From contig CAVPHY010000028.1 in the NCBI GenBank assembly GCA_963704855.1, positions 620,001 through 684,000 on the forward strand: a stretch of 64,000 bases of DNA, in the 5' to 3' direction. This DNA is from SZUA-36 sp963704855 (GTDB lineage: Bacteria > Pseudomonadota > Gammaproteobacteria > Xanthomonadales > SZUA-36). A model generated the notes under the pieces. That model saw nothing but the letters and a program-made list of their open reading frames with translations. It did not search any database and was not told the DNA's origin. Below are positions 52,430 through 60,192 of this stretch, piece by piece (the stretch's first letter is position 1; each line of letters begins with the position of its first letter). The position numbers and the translations under genes were made by a program.

Positions 52430-53135
52430 TGATTTTGCCGATATCGATTACCCGGGAACGCAGTTTCGGGCAGATGCAGCCAATTTCAAAATTCCGTCTG
52501 CGCCGAGAGAAATCCGCTACATAATCATTCACATTACAGGCGGCATTGCGCAAGACGAAGGCCCGGCAATTAATACCTTTCGCAGCGGTCCTGCGAGTGC
52601 TCATTACATTGTCAACAGGGAGGGTTCCATTACCCAGTTTGTCCGAGATGCACACATCGCCAATCATGTGGACAACATCAACTCCATAACCAACCTGAAC
52701 AGCATTGGCATCGAACATGTCAATCAATGGAATCGTCATGGCCAACTCAGGCCAACTGACGCGCAATACGAGGCTTCCGCCGGGCTGGTTGCGTGGTTGT
52801 GCCGGCAATACGAGATTCCAATTGTCCACAGCACCGCCCGGCACGCTGCCGGCATACGCGGACATATTGAAGAACAACCGAATTCAGGGCATGTCAACTG
52901 TCCCAACCCCGCCTGGGACTGGAACCGATACATCGCTCTGGTTAACCAGGTGCAGTTGCCGAGCGTCGATGATTTGATCGAATGCCTTGCCAGCGAAGGC
53001 GTTGAACGATGCCTGGCCGTCGACACGTCTCCAGCGCCCACCGACTCACCGTTTCGACGAAGTGCGGCATCAATGCTTGCAACTGGCTCCGGCCGGGGCG
53101 GTGGACGAAGGCCAGGCGTAATTGGCTTCGACTAG
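52395..53135 (+). CDS. N-acetylmuramoyl-L-alanine amidase (Amidase_2/PGRP fold)
   Basis: A 246-residue protein with a zinc amidase domain that would cut the lactyl-amide bond between N-acetylmuramic acid and the stem peptide. Zinc-ligand candidates are His46 in RYIIIHITGG, His166 and Cys169 in SGHVNCPNPAWDW, the PGRP-type H..C arrangement; Tyr71 in ASAHYIVNREG is the usual active-site neighbour. The fold text NLNSIGIEHVN and GLVAWLCRQYEIP is typical. No signal peptide is visible, so it may act on recycled muropeptides or be released by other means. The last 60 residues are low-complexity. The first 12 codons and the upstream region are part of mobile repeat B, and a copy of them ends repeat A. 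Confidence 0.85.
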   Translation: MARENWRRHQRIDFADIDYPGTQFRADAANFKIPSAPREIRYIIIHITGGIAQDEGPAINTFRSGPASAHYIVNREGSITQFVRDAHIANHVDNINSITNLNSIGIEHVNQWNRHGQLRPTDAQYEASAGLVAWLCRQYEIPIVHSTARHAAGIRGHIEEQPNSGHVNCPNPAWDWNRYIALVNQVQLPSVDDLIECLASEGVERCLAVDTSPAPTDSPFRRSAASMLATGSGRGGGRRPGVIGFD

Positions 53136-53215
53136 AAGCCGGAGGTTATGGAGTCTACCCATTACGCATTTGTTTCCAAAGACTTGCATCCCATTTAGTC
53201 CGCTCAAGATGAGAT

Positions 53216-53512
53216 GTGGGTGTCTCAGTTCTCCTTACCATCACTTCGTTCACAGCAAGTTTAATTGACAACTCAGTTGCAGAGCTTCTCGTGGGCCTCA
53301 AGGCCTATTCGCGGTCCGGGACTCAAAGCCTGACCCTGGCATCAATTGTGAGTTCCGGCGCCTCCCCCTTGATCCGGGAGTTCACTGATAGCACTATTAG
53401 CAACGATCCGCTTGTGAATGAGGACTATTTTTACCTGATTTCAATCGGGCCACAAATGCTCGGCTGGTCACAGATGGAGGTCAGGGCGGTGAAGATCAAT
53501 TACACGTATTAG
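53216..53512 (+). CDS. Hypothetical protein or fragment, 98 aa
   Basis: The frame starts at a GTG (53216) and has no good ribosome-binding site. The protein looks like the beta-rich end of a larger domain (LKAYSRSGTQSLTLASIVSS and QMEVRAVKINYTY) rather than a complete protein. No family is recognised. It stands between the amidase and a secreted hypothetical protein on the same strand. It may be a remnant left by the rearrangements in this region. Confidence 0.35.
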   Translation: MGVSVLLTITSFTASLIDNSVAELLVGLKAYSRSGTQSLTLASIVSSGASPLIREFTDSTISNDPLVNEDYFYLISIGPQMLGWSQMEVRAVKINYTY

Positions 53513-53566
53513 CCTTGGAAGTTAGCGGTGCTGGCACCGGGTATGGCCAGGCAGATGGAGAATCAC

Positions 53567-54178
53567 ATGCGCTTTTTTCAAAACGCGATTGTCGTATTAC
53601 TGGCCACTTGTTGCTTCGCCAGTCGGCTTATGGCCGAAGCCGATGACATCATCGATTTCAGCGGTCAAACCACCGCGACCTGCGAAGTAGTCGGCCTGAC
53701 GGCGACGCCGCCAACCGGATGGTTCAACGCACCCATTGACAGCACAGAAGACGCCATCAGCGGATGCCAGATGATGCGCGTGGGAGATCAGGATGAATTG
53801 CTCGGCATCTTTCGACTGCTTTCGGTTCAGCTCGAGGAAACAGAGGAGTCTCCTCCCTGGTTTGCCGTGATGATCGCCCTGGAACAGCAGACGATCTCGG
53901 AAATGGGCTATGTTGTGGGCGAAATGCTTTGGTCGCGGCTGGACGTGCCCATTTCCGGTGGTGGGTTTGGCAATGCCCGCGCGGTTGGCCTGGCGGCGAC
54001 GGTTGAAGGCAATGAGACACCGCAGGAAGTACATTTCCTGGTGTTTGACCACGGGCCACAGAAATTCATCATCACACTCTTGACCCCTGGGCAGGGCGTT
54101 GATGAAGGTGTTTTCTATCAGCGCAATACAGATGATTTTGGGGTGTTGATCAGGTCGCTGAAACAGAACGGTAATTGA
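53567..54178 (+). CDS. Secreted hypothetical protein, 203 aa
   Basis: From ATG 53567 (GGAG seven to eight bases upstream) the protein begins with a signal peptide (FFQNAIVVLLATCCFASRLM, cleavage near AEA-DD) and continues as a compact alpha/beta domain of about 180 residues (CEVVGLTATPPTGWFNAPID, LLGIFRLLSVQLEETEESPP, VHFLVFDHGPQKFIITLLTP). There are two cysteines in the mature part. I do not recognise the family; the pattern resembles small periplasmic proteins of the PsbP/LpqN-like size class, which is only an impression. It is followed by a hairpin terminator. Confidence 0.65.
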   Translation: MRFFQNAIVVLLATCCFASRLMAEADDIIDFSGQTTATCEVVGLTATPPTGWFNAPIDSTEDAISGCQMMRVGDQDELLGIFRLLSVQLEETEESPPWFAVMIALEQQTISEMGYVVGEMLWSRLDVPISGGGFGNARAVGLAATVEGNETPQEVHFLVFDHGPQKFIITLLTPGQGVDEGVFYQRNTDDFGVLIRSLKQNGN

Positions 54179-54244
54179 CTTGAACTTCCCCTGATCAATC
54201 GCATCTGCAATTCGCCACTTCGGAAAGTTATGAAGAAAAAGCCC

Positions 54245-54283
54245 GGACACCCATTCCTTGATACCCAAAAGTAATGGGTGTCC
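54245..54283 (+). terminator. Hairpin after the secreted hypothetical protein
   Basis: GGACACCCATT (54245-54255) and AATGGGTGTCC (54273-54283) form an 11-bp perfect stem with a 17-base loop, between two convergent genes. The downstream TAAACTCTTT is modestly T-rich. Confidence 0.55.
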
Positions 54284-54325
54284 TAAACTCTTTGGCTCCC
54301 AACTCGCTGCAAGTGAATCTGCGGG

Positions 54326-54838
54326 TCAGGGCCGCTGGGCGCTGGACTCCAATACCCCGGCGATTGGGCCAATCTCGGGATCCCAGAGACGGTCCAGGCG
54401 GTTCCCATTCATGGCGAAGGTCTCATCCTTGTAGTGTTCAAAGAACGACCTCGCCTCCTCAAGGTTGACGGGATGTCCAACCAGCAATACGCCCGACATG
54501 CCCATGACCGCGTGGTAGGAACATTCGAAGATGTAGATACCTTCCTCGCGAAACGTCACCGTGATGGACTTGCCCGGCTCGGCCTCCCAATGCGTGGCTC
54601 CGTCGGGGACGAATACGGACCTTGGCAGATGGTCAAAGTGGGTTACGACGAAGGTCACGCTATCGCCGGGTTCGATCCGCAGGAAATCGGGTTCGAAAAA
54701 CATCGACTGGTAATTCCGGTTGTCGATGCCAATGACCTCGTGCTCTTCTGCCTGCACGAGGCCCACCGCGGAGCACAGTAACCAGAAGCAGATCATCGGG
54801 GCCCGAAGCAGGCCGCTTTGTCCTATACCAGCTTTCAT
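54326..54838 (-). CDS. Cupredoxin-domain (pseudoazurin-like) periplasmic protein
   Basis: About 170 residues from ATG 54838 (MKAGIGQSGLLRAPMICFWL), with a signal peptide ending LVQA-EE. The mature part is a cupredoxin: FEPDFLRIEPGDSVTFVVTH, FDHLPRSVFVPDG and IYIFECSYHAVMGMSGVLLV. The type-1 copper set is His70, Cys106, His109 and Met114, with the C-x2-H-x4-M spacing of pseudoazurin. It is expected to carry electrons in the periplasm. A C-terminal tail of 45 residues beyond the usual fold (NLEEARSFFEHYKDETFAMN) is unusual. The open frame upstream to 55027 is antisense to transposase remnants and not part of the gene. Confidence 0.85.
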   Translation of the reverse strand: MKAGIGQSGLLRAPMICFWLLCSAVGLVQAEEHEVIGIDNRNYQSMFFEPDFLRIEPGDSVTFVVTHFDHLPRSVFVPDGATHWEAEPGKSITVTFREEGIYIFECSYHAVMGMSGVLLVGHPVNLEEARSFFEHYKDETFAMNGNRLDRLWDPEIGPIAGVLESSAQRP

Positions 54839-54885
54839 GGTTATTTCCTCAATAAAAAAAGCGTTGGACCATGGAATTGCATTCA

Positions 54886-54983
54886 CAACAAATTCACCGC
54901 TCACAGCCCAAATCACCTGCAGTTTATGTCCGCCACCGGCCCGAGACAACGTTACTTTACCAGATCGTTCAGGAGTACTGGCC
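54886..54983 (+). pseudogene. IS91-family transposase N-terminal fragment
   Basis: About 30 residues (SQPKSPAVYVRHRPETTLLY, then QIVQEYW) match the start of the IS91 transposase seen in repeats A and B but with many substitutions, so it is an older, independent remnant. It joins a Y1-transposase remnant directly at about 54984. Confidence 0.65.
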
Positions 54984-55376
54984 TGGTTTATGCGTTGCAG
55001 CAATGAACCCATTGCCAGGATGGCCAACTGTGAAGACCATTGCAGCGGCAGGTTCTTGGAGGGACGTTTTAAGTCTAAGGCGCTGTTGGATGTAAGAACA
55101 CTACTGGCCTGAATGGCCTATGTTGATTTGAATCCATCCGGGCTGCGATGGCAAGAACACCTGAAACTTCGGATTACACCTCAGTCCAAGAGCGTATTGA
55201 GCGCCCTGAGAACATTTGCCTGAGACCATTTAGCGAGAAAGAAGAAGATGGTATCCCCTTAAATCTCAAAGATTACCTGGAACTGGTGGACTGGGGTGGC
55301 AGGGAGATCAAGCGCAATAAGCGGGGTTATATCCCTGCCAACACACCACCCATACTCACACGCTTGAAGATGGATG
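54984..55376 (+). pseudogene. Y1 (IS200-like) transposase, C-terminal half, degenerate
   Basis: The text WFMRCSNEPIARMANCEDHC, then SGRFLEGRFKSKALLDV, MAYVDLNP (after a stop and frame change), then TPETSDYTSVQERIERP and IPLNLKDYLELVDWGGREIK, matches the C-terminal half of large Y1-domain transposases of gammaproteobacteria. The catalytic HxH part is absent, being replaced by the IS91 piece. Stops interrupt the frame near 55110. The open frame 55148-55627 covers only the last piece and then continues meaninglessly antisense to a HAD pseudogene. Confidence 0.7.
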
Positions 55377-55378
55377 CA

Positions 55379-55790
55379 TCACCGGTGCTGATCCCAACCG
55401 GCGCCGTTGCAGAAGATGGCAGTGACATTGGCCTCCTTCGCGGCAATCACACCCAGGTTCTGCATGGCACTGGTCAGCAGATCCGACCAGGGTTTGCGCT
55501 GGGGAACGTCATCGCCACTGACCATGGTGTCGAAAAACGGCCGCCAGTCTTCACCGCTGACATTGGTGACCTCCTGTTGCATGAATTCACGCTTGCGGTT
55601 GGATATCAGCCCAAGCTACATGTTTAAACCGCGCAGATTATCGAGCATGTCCGATATCCCTTCTTCCAGCGGTATGGCGCCGGACACGTAATGACGATAG
55701 CAGTTATCGAACGGGGGTGGGCAATACGCTTGGCCTCGTGATCGGCGCCAAACAGCACTTCAAAATTATCAATACAGGAGACCTTGTGCT
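55379..55790 (-). pseudogene. HAD-family hydrolase (phosphoglycolate phosphatase-like) remnant
   Basis: On the minus strand one can read FEVLFGADHEAKRI, then in another frame PPPFDNCYRHYVSGAIPLEE, GISDMLDNLRGL, a stop, LGLISNRKREFMQQEV, GEDWRPFFDTMVSGDD, QRKPWSDLLTSAMQNLGV and IAAKEANVTAIFCNGAGWDQ. This is a HAD hydrolase with at least one frameshift, one stop and a deletion that removed the GDxxTD metal motif between NLGV and IAAKEA. It therefore cannot be catalytic. Its neighbours on both sides are mobile-element remnants. Confidence 0.65.
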
Positions 55791-55934
55791 CCGATTTGAT
55801 CTTCCGGTGTAAACGCGCATTTTTTCTCCAGCTTGTATTTGTGAATGATTGTTAATTGACGCTGATCTTTGGCGTAAATAATCCAGATGGGCCTATACTG
55901 AAAGTCTTCGTTTGCATTCCAAAGGAGTTGCAGC

Positions 55935-56687
55935 ATGTTAATTTCAGCGAAAAATTGGGGCCAGGGCAGAAAGATGCGTTGGGCTTTTGCGTTATTGAGC
56001 CTGGCTTTGATTTTCAACAGCGGAACGCTATCAGCCGACTGGATGAGTAAGCTAAAGGACTCGTTTGGCAAAAAGGATCAGGCGATCAGCGCCGATGAAG
56101 CAGGCAGCGGGCTCAAGGAAGCCCTCAGGGTAGGTACGGATACCGTTGTTGGCAATCTTGGTAAGGCAGGTGGTTTTGATCTCGACCCGCAGATTCATAT
56201 CCCGTTGCCCGGGCAACTCGACAAGGTTCAAAAACTGTTGGGTAAGTTTGGCATGGATTCGATGCTGGCCGACCTGGAAACAAAACTGAATGAAGCCGCG
56301 GAGATTGCGACCCCGAAAGCAAAACAGTTGTTTATGAATGCCATCAACGCTATGACGCTCGACGATGTCATGGCCATTTACAAGGGACCGGACGATGCTG
56401 CTACGCAGTACTTCAGGTCAAAAATGTCGGCGCCGTTGGCACTGGAGATGAAACCGGTTGTGGATAACAGCCTGCAAGACGTTGGCGCAGTCCAGCTGTT
56501 TGACAGCACCATGCAGCAATATCATGAGATACCGTTTGCGCCGGAGGTTGATCTCGACCTGGGTGACTACGTTGTCGAGAAAGGCATGGACGGCATTTTT
56601 TATTACCTTGCAAAAGAAGAGGCAGCGATACGTAACAACCCGGCAAAACGCACCACCGATCTTTTGAAAAACGTTTTTGGAAAGTAA
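55935..56687 (+). CDS. DUF4197 domain-containing protein
   Basis: A 250-residue protein. Residues 1-35 hold a signal peptide-like segment (MRWAFALLSLALIFNSGTLS), then the DUF4197 domain: GLKEALRVGTDTVVGNLGKA, IHIPLPGQLDKVQKLLGKFG, AINAMTLDDVMAIYKGPDDA and the C-terminal LDLGDYVVEKGMDGIFYYLA. Function is unknown; members are periplasmic or lipoprotein-like in gammaproteobacteria. ATG 55935 has GGAG ten bases before it. The stop codon lies inside the left inverted repeat of the neighbouring RAYT unit, so the repeat begins within the last codons. Confidence 0.85.
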   Translation: MLISAKNWGQGRKMRWAFALLSLALIFNSGTLSADWMSKLKDSFGKKDQAISADEAGSGLKEALRVGTDTVVGNLGKAGGFDLDPQIHIPLPGQLDKVQKLLGKFGMDSMLADLETKLNEAAEIATPKAKQLFMNAINAMTLDDVMAIYKGPDDAATQYFRSKMSAPLALEMKPVVDNSLQDVGAVQLFDSTMQQYHEIPFAPEVDLDLGDYVVEKGMDGIFYYLAKEEAAIRNNPAKRTTDLLKNVFGK

Positions 56688-56715
56688 TGGGGTCAGAGTA
56701 AAGGGACAGAGTAAA
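56681..56715. repeat. Left inverted repeat of the RAYT unit
   Basis: AAAGTAATGGGGTCAGAGTA followed by AAGGGACAGAGTA is the reverse complement, with few differences, of 57488-57521. It overlaps the DUF4197 stop codon. The same motif builds the array at 59866-60110. Confidence 0.85.
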
Positions 56716-56729
56716 AGGGGTGTAGGGTG

Positions 56730-57374
56730 TCAGTTTCTGAGTCGGCGCACCTGTTCCCTAAATGTTTCGGTCCCTAATACAAGCCCGGTGTTGGCGCAGT
56801 GCCGGACTTTGGCTAATACTTCAATGTCCAGGGACTCCCTGGTCAATTCCCTCCAGGCTCGCTGACGTTGTTGTTCGTTTCTAGCCAATTCCATATAGAG
56901 TTTATGAGGCGACCACAAGCTGGCCCTGATTCCAAACGCGTGGGCCCGGAAACTCGACCAGCGATAGTCGCCCGGATCTCCAACCATTCCCGCCCTGACT
57001 GGATTCAATTCGATGTAGCGCAAGCAGGCCAACATGTATCGGTCTTCCTGCACGATGCAGGTCTTGAATCGGCCTTCAAAGAGGGTGCCACTGCGGGTGT
57101 ACCTGTAGTTGAAATGTCGTACGTAAAGGCGCCCGAGAAACTGCATCAGTCGCGAGAGGCTCTCGTCATGAGAAGGCGTGGCGAGCAGGTGCACGTGATT
57201 TGTCATGAACACCCAGCCGTGAACCGATACCCCGAATCGCTCAGCACCTTCTGCCAGCCAGTGAGCATAAGCCGCAAGATCATCATCACAGGTAAATATC
57301 GCTTGCCGGTTATTGCCCCTTTGGAAGAGGTGGACCGGCAGGCCGGCGGGACAGAAACGGGCTTGACGTGGCAT
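56730..57374 (-). CDS. REP-associated tyrosine transposase (RAYT)
   Basis: A 214-residue Y1 (HUH) transposase of the RAYT/TnpA-REP type, apparently intact. The N-terminal GLPVHLFQRGNNRQAIFTCD is followed by the HUH motif His60-Val-His62 in MTNHVHLLATPSH and the catalytic tyrosine Tyr113 in EDRYMLACLRYIELNPVRAG; the spacing equals that of E. coli RAYT (His62, His64, Tyr115). RAYTs are single-copy, domesticated relatives of IS200/IS605 transposases that are linked to dispersed REP palindromes. Inverted copies of one repeat bracket this gene, and a cluster of the same repeat lies 2.4 kb away, supporting a functional pairing of enzyme and repeat. Confidence 0.92.
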   Translation of the reverse strand: MPRQARFCPAGLPVHLFQRGNNRQAIFTCDDDLAAYAHWLAEGAERFGVSVHGWVFMTNHVHLLATPSHDESLSRLMQFLGRLYVRHFNYRYTRSGTLFEGRFKTCIVQEDRYMLACLRYIELNPVRAGMVGDPGDYRWSSFRAHAFGIRASLWSPHKLYMELARNEQQRQRAWRELTRESLDIEVLAKVRHCANTGLVLGTETFREQVRRLRN

Positions 57375-57487
57375 GGCCTCCCCTTGGTGTAACAGCAGTA
57401 GACCCGATAATAATGGAAGGGGCTGTAATCGTACGATGGGGATTTATTGTTTTCGGCAGCGGGAAAATTCAGTCTCTTGCTGTAGGA

Positions 57488-57521
57488 TTACTCTGTCCCT
57501 TTACTCTGACCCCATAACTTT
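57488..57521. repeat. Right inverted repeat of the RAYT unit
   Basis: TACTCTGTCCCTTTACTCTG followed by ACCCCATAACTTT mirrors 56681-56715. The sequence before it (GCTGTAGGAT) also resembles the GCTGTAAGAG start of the array units at 59.9 kb. The rest of 57375-57668 holds no gene that I can support. Confidence 0.85.
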
Positions 57522-57668
57522 CTGGGTAAACCGAGATTAATCGTTCTATACTCGTTACGGCAGTGCACGTTGCTTATCGACTTAGTGCGCTCGCGTAATA
57601 AGATCCAGATCAAGGAAAGTAATTCAAGGACGACGTTTGCTAACCAGCTTGAACCTCAGGGGGATATT

Positions 57669-59111
57669 ATGGCTTTTGTACGTTTGTTCTTAATATGTTT
57701 GCTTGCCGCTGTAAGCAATGCACCGGTCGCAGCGCAAGTTCTATTCTCGCATGGGTTCGAAGACCGCCAAATCGAGCCGGTTTATCCCATCGTTAATGGC
57801 AAATATCAACTCACCAGTGGAACTGCGCAGACGCAGTTGGCATGGTTTCTGGAGCAGTTGGCCAAACCCGATACTTCGATAGAAGAGATCAATGCTCATT
57901 TTAGTTCCGGATGGCTGAGCAATACCCTTTCTGCTGAAGATACCCGGGATTTCATTGCATCGGTCAGAAGTGGCTACCCGAACGGCAAGATCATTGATCC
58001 GGTTTCGGTCACCCCCGTCAGCATCACATTTGTCATACGATCACCATCGGACAACACAAAACAGGGCTGGGTCGTGTTTGGTACAGCACCGGTCGGAGGC
58101 AAAATCGAGATTCTGGGTGTATACCCTCTTGGCACCAGCGTCATGTATCAACAAGACCAAGCGCTGAGCATGTCCGCAGCCGCAGATAAATTTCAGACGC
58201 TCAGTGCCAACCCCGCTCTACTGGTAGCGCGTATCAACAACCAGGGTCAGTGCAGTGTGATTGAGTCACGTTTGGGCAATGAATTACGCGCCACAGCCTC
58301 GGTTTTCAAAATTTGGGTGATGGGTGGAGTTGCCCGTGCAGTCATGGCGGGCGACATAACGCCTGATCAGCTTGTCGCCCTTAAAGCATCTGAAATGGTG
58401 GCCCAAAGCCGCTTGGCCCGCGAACCGGTGGGAACTCAATTCACGGCTACTGACTTGGCCATCATGATGTTGGGTATCAGTGATAATACGGCCACTGATC
58501 ATTTACACGATCTGGCCGGGCGCAGCATTATCAACCAGTTTGTGGCTGATTCCGGGGTGGCAGACCCTACTGTTTTACAGCCACTGCTATCCATTAATGA
58601 ACAGTTTCATTTGTTTCGTTCGTTTCCTGAGGTGGAAGCGCTAACCTACGTTAATGGTACAGAATCGTTCCAGAATACTTTTCTGAACGACGAAATTGTA
58701 CCGTTGGGCGCCAATCTTGGTAACAGCTACTTCAATGTCAACTTGCTCACAGGTGGCAGTTGGCAGGCCAGCCCCATGGATGTGTGCCATGCCTTTGGTG
58801 CTTTGCGCAACTTGCCCAATGGTTCCGATGCTATGCGTATGGCTGACTTGGCGTTAAGCGCCGGAACTGCCCAACCTTACGTGCGCCCCAAATGGGATCG
58901 TGTCTGGTATAAGGGTGGAAGTTTGGCTTCGGGTGCTGGCAATCATGTTTTAACACACGCGTGGATGCTGGAAAACGCAGGCGGTGATGCTTATGCCGTG
59001 ATCGCTATGTCGAATAGTCCCAACGGTGGAATTGATGCGAATGCGGAATACCAGATTCAGTCGGTAACCGCGAGAATCATGGAGTTGCTGGCGCAGGATG
59101 CTACGCCATAG
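57669..59111 (+). CDS. Secreted serine hydrolase of the class A beta-lactamase fold
   Basis: About 480 residues from ATG 57669 (AGGGGGAT just upstream). A signal peptide (VRLFLICLLAAVSNAPVAAQ) precedes an N-terminal domain of about 170 residues (NTF2/Cpl-7-like in size), followed by a class-A-like beta-lactamase/DD-peptidase fold: Ser211-Val-Phe-Lys214 in TASVFKIWVMGG, Ser271-Asp-Asn273 in GISDNTATDHLH, and the third motif as YKGGSLASGAGN in place of KTG. All three catalytic motifs are present, so hydrolytic activity is likely, but the substrate is unknown and resistance should not be inferred. It stands alone. Confidence 0.85.
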   Translation: MAFVRLFLICLLAAVSNAPVAAQVLFSHGFEDRQIEPVYPIVNGKYQLTSGTAQTQLAWFLEQLAKPDTSIEEINAHFSSGWLSNTLSAEDTRDFIASVRSGYPNGKIIDPVSVTPVSITFVIRSPSDNTKQGWVVFGTAPVGGKIEILGVYPLGTSVMYQQDQALSMSAAADKFQTLSANPALLVARINNQGQCSVIESRLGNELRATASVFKIWVMGGVARAVMAGDITPDQLVALKASEMVAQSRLAREPVGTQFTATDLAIMMLGISDNTATDHLHDLAGRSIINQFVADSGVADPTVLQPLLSINEQFHLFRSFPEVEALTYVNGTESFQNTFLNDEIVPLGANLGNSYFNVNLLTGGSWQASPMDVCHAFGALRNLPNGSDAMRMADLALSAGTAQPYVRPKWDRVWYKGGSLASGAGNHVLTHAWMLENAGGDAYAVIAMSNSPNGGIDANAEYQIQSVTARIMELLAQDATP

Positions 59112-59247
59112 CGGTGTAATACCAGGGCGCCATAGCACGGAGAACTGGGAGAACTGAGAGAACGAGACACCCACATCTCATCCTTGACAAACATAAAATG
59201 CAGGGGTATTAACGTTTTAGAGCCTATGACACAAATCGGGACAAGCG

Positions 59248-59814
59248 ATGAGTACGAGTTGGCGGACGACAGAATTCAGGGGAGGGAGTTTTGAAGTAAT
59301 TGACAGGCAAGGAATGGTGGGCATGATTTTTGGGGGAGTGCTGTTGTTCTTTGCTGGTTGTTTTCTTTACTGGCTGGGGGCCGCATTTGTTGAGTATTTC
59401 AAATTCGGCACATGGCGAGATGTACTCGGTGCCCTTCCTGGAATGGCCGTGACCTTTATCATGGCTGCATTGTTTGGTGTCCCTGGTGTACTTATGGCGC
59501 TCCTGAAAACAAGCACGATGTGTAACAAGGCGGACGGGTTTATACGACAAGTTAAATCTTTTGGTGTATTTCGACGTGTGAAAGAAATCAGGCTGTCAGA
59601 TGTCAAACTCGTGACCGCCACTTTCAAAACTACAAAGAGCGGACCCAGTAACCGCCCTCGTGGTGTTAGTGCCGAAGTGCACACAGTAGAATTCGTGCTT
59701 GCCGACAAGCGGCGAGTGGAGGTGGCTCAGTTGGGGAAATGGGATACAGCACTCAAGTTAGGACAACAATTGGCTGCTTATCTAGGTGTTGAGTTTCGGG
59801 ATGCAACGAGTTGA
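59248..59814 (+). CDS. Membrane protein of unknown function, 188 aa
   Basis: Two membrane helices near the N-terminus (GMIFGGVLLFFAGCFLYWLG and MAVTFIMAALFGVPGVLMAL) are followed by a soluble C-terminal domain of about 95 residues that looks PH-like (SFGVFRRVKEIRLSDVKLVT, HTVEFVLADKRRVEVAQLG). The architecture recalls small PH-domain membrane proteins of bacteria, but no family is recognised with certainty. ATG 59248 is the first in the frame. It is followed by the RAYT-type repeat array. Confidence 0.65.
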   Translation: MSTSWRTTEFRGGSFEVIDRQGMVGMIFGGVLLFFAGCFLYWLGAAFVEYFKFGTWRDVLGALPGMAVTFIMAALFGVPGVLMALLKTSTMCNKADGFIRQVKSFGVFRRVKEIRLSDVKLVTATFKTTKSGPSNRPRGVSAEVHTVEFVLADKRRVEVAQLGKWDTALKLGQQLAAYLGVEFRDATS

Positions 59815-59865
59815 TGGAGTCCTCAGTGGACAAAGAGGGATTTCTGAATTTCTGGGGTGAATTTC

Positions 59866-60110
59866 TGGTGCTGTAAGAGTGCTCTGTCCCTTTACTCTGA
59901 CCCCAAAACTTGCTGGTGCTGTAAGAGCTCTGTCCCTTTACTCTGACCCCAAAACTTGCTCTGTCCCTTTACTCTGCATGCTCTGTCCCAAAACTTGCTG
60001 GTGCTGTAAGAGTGCTCTGTCCCTTTACTCTGACCCCAAAACTTGCCAAAACTTGTACTCTGACCCCAAAACTTGTGACCCCAAAACTTGTCGCTGAAGC
60101 GATGGGTATC
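59866..60110 (+). repeat. Degenerate array of the RAYT-linked repeat
   Basis: A unit of about 46 bases, reading CTGGTGCTGTAAGAGTGCTC then TGTCCCTTTACTCTGACCCC then AAAACTTG, occurs three times nearly complete (starting near 59866, 59913 and 59999). Truncated pieces stand between and after them, such as CTCTGTCCCTTTACTCTGCA, TACTCTGACCCCAAAACTTG and TGACCCCAAAACTTG. The core CTCTGTCCCTTTACTCTGAC is identical to the inverted repeats around the RAYT gene. No coding sequence is supported in 59815-60192. Confidence 0.88.
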
Positions 60111-60115
60111 CTGAC

Positions 60116-60151
60116 TTGTGTCACTTGACCGGAGACGTCGAATGGGTGACC
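60116..60151 (+). repeat. Copy of the 3' end of the membrane-protein gene at 30.7 kb
   Basis: These 36 bases match 30655-30690, the last codons and following bases of the membrane-protein gene, with three mismatches. The piece sits directly after the repeat array. Confidence 0.7.
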
Positions 60152-60192
60152 CTAAAACCTGGAATTAACTACTACCACGGGTACTTAAGTTC

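Noticed and set aside
53216..53512. Independent secreted protein
   Set aside because: No convincing signal peptide or ribosome-binding site; kept only as a low-confidence fragment.
55148..55627. Complete 159-aa gene
   Set aside because: The first 76 codons are a transposase fragment and the rest is antisense to a HAD pseudogene.
57669..59111. Antibiotic-resistance beta-lactamase
   Set aside because: The three catalytic motifs show the fold, but the large extra N-terminal domain and the altered third motif do not match known resistance enzymes.
59866..60110. CRISPR array
   Set aside because: Units are directly adjacent and progressively truncated, without spacers of even length, and no cas gene is present; the unit equals the RAYT-flanking repeat.
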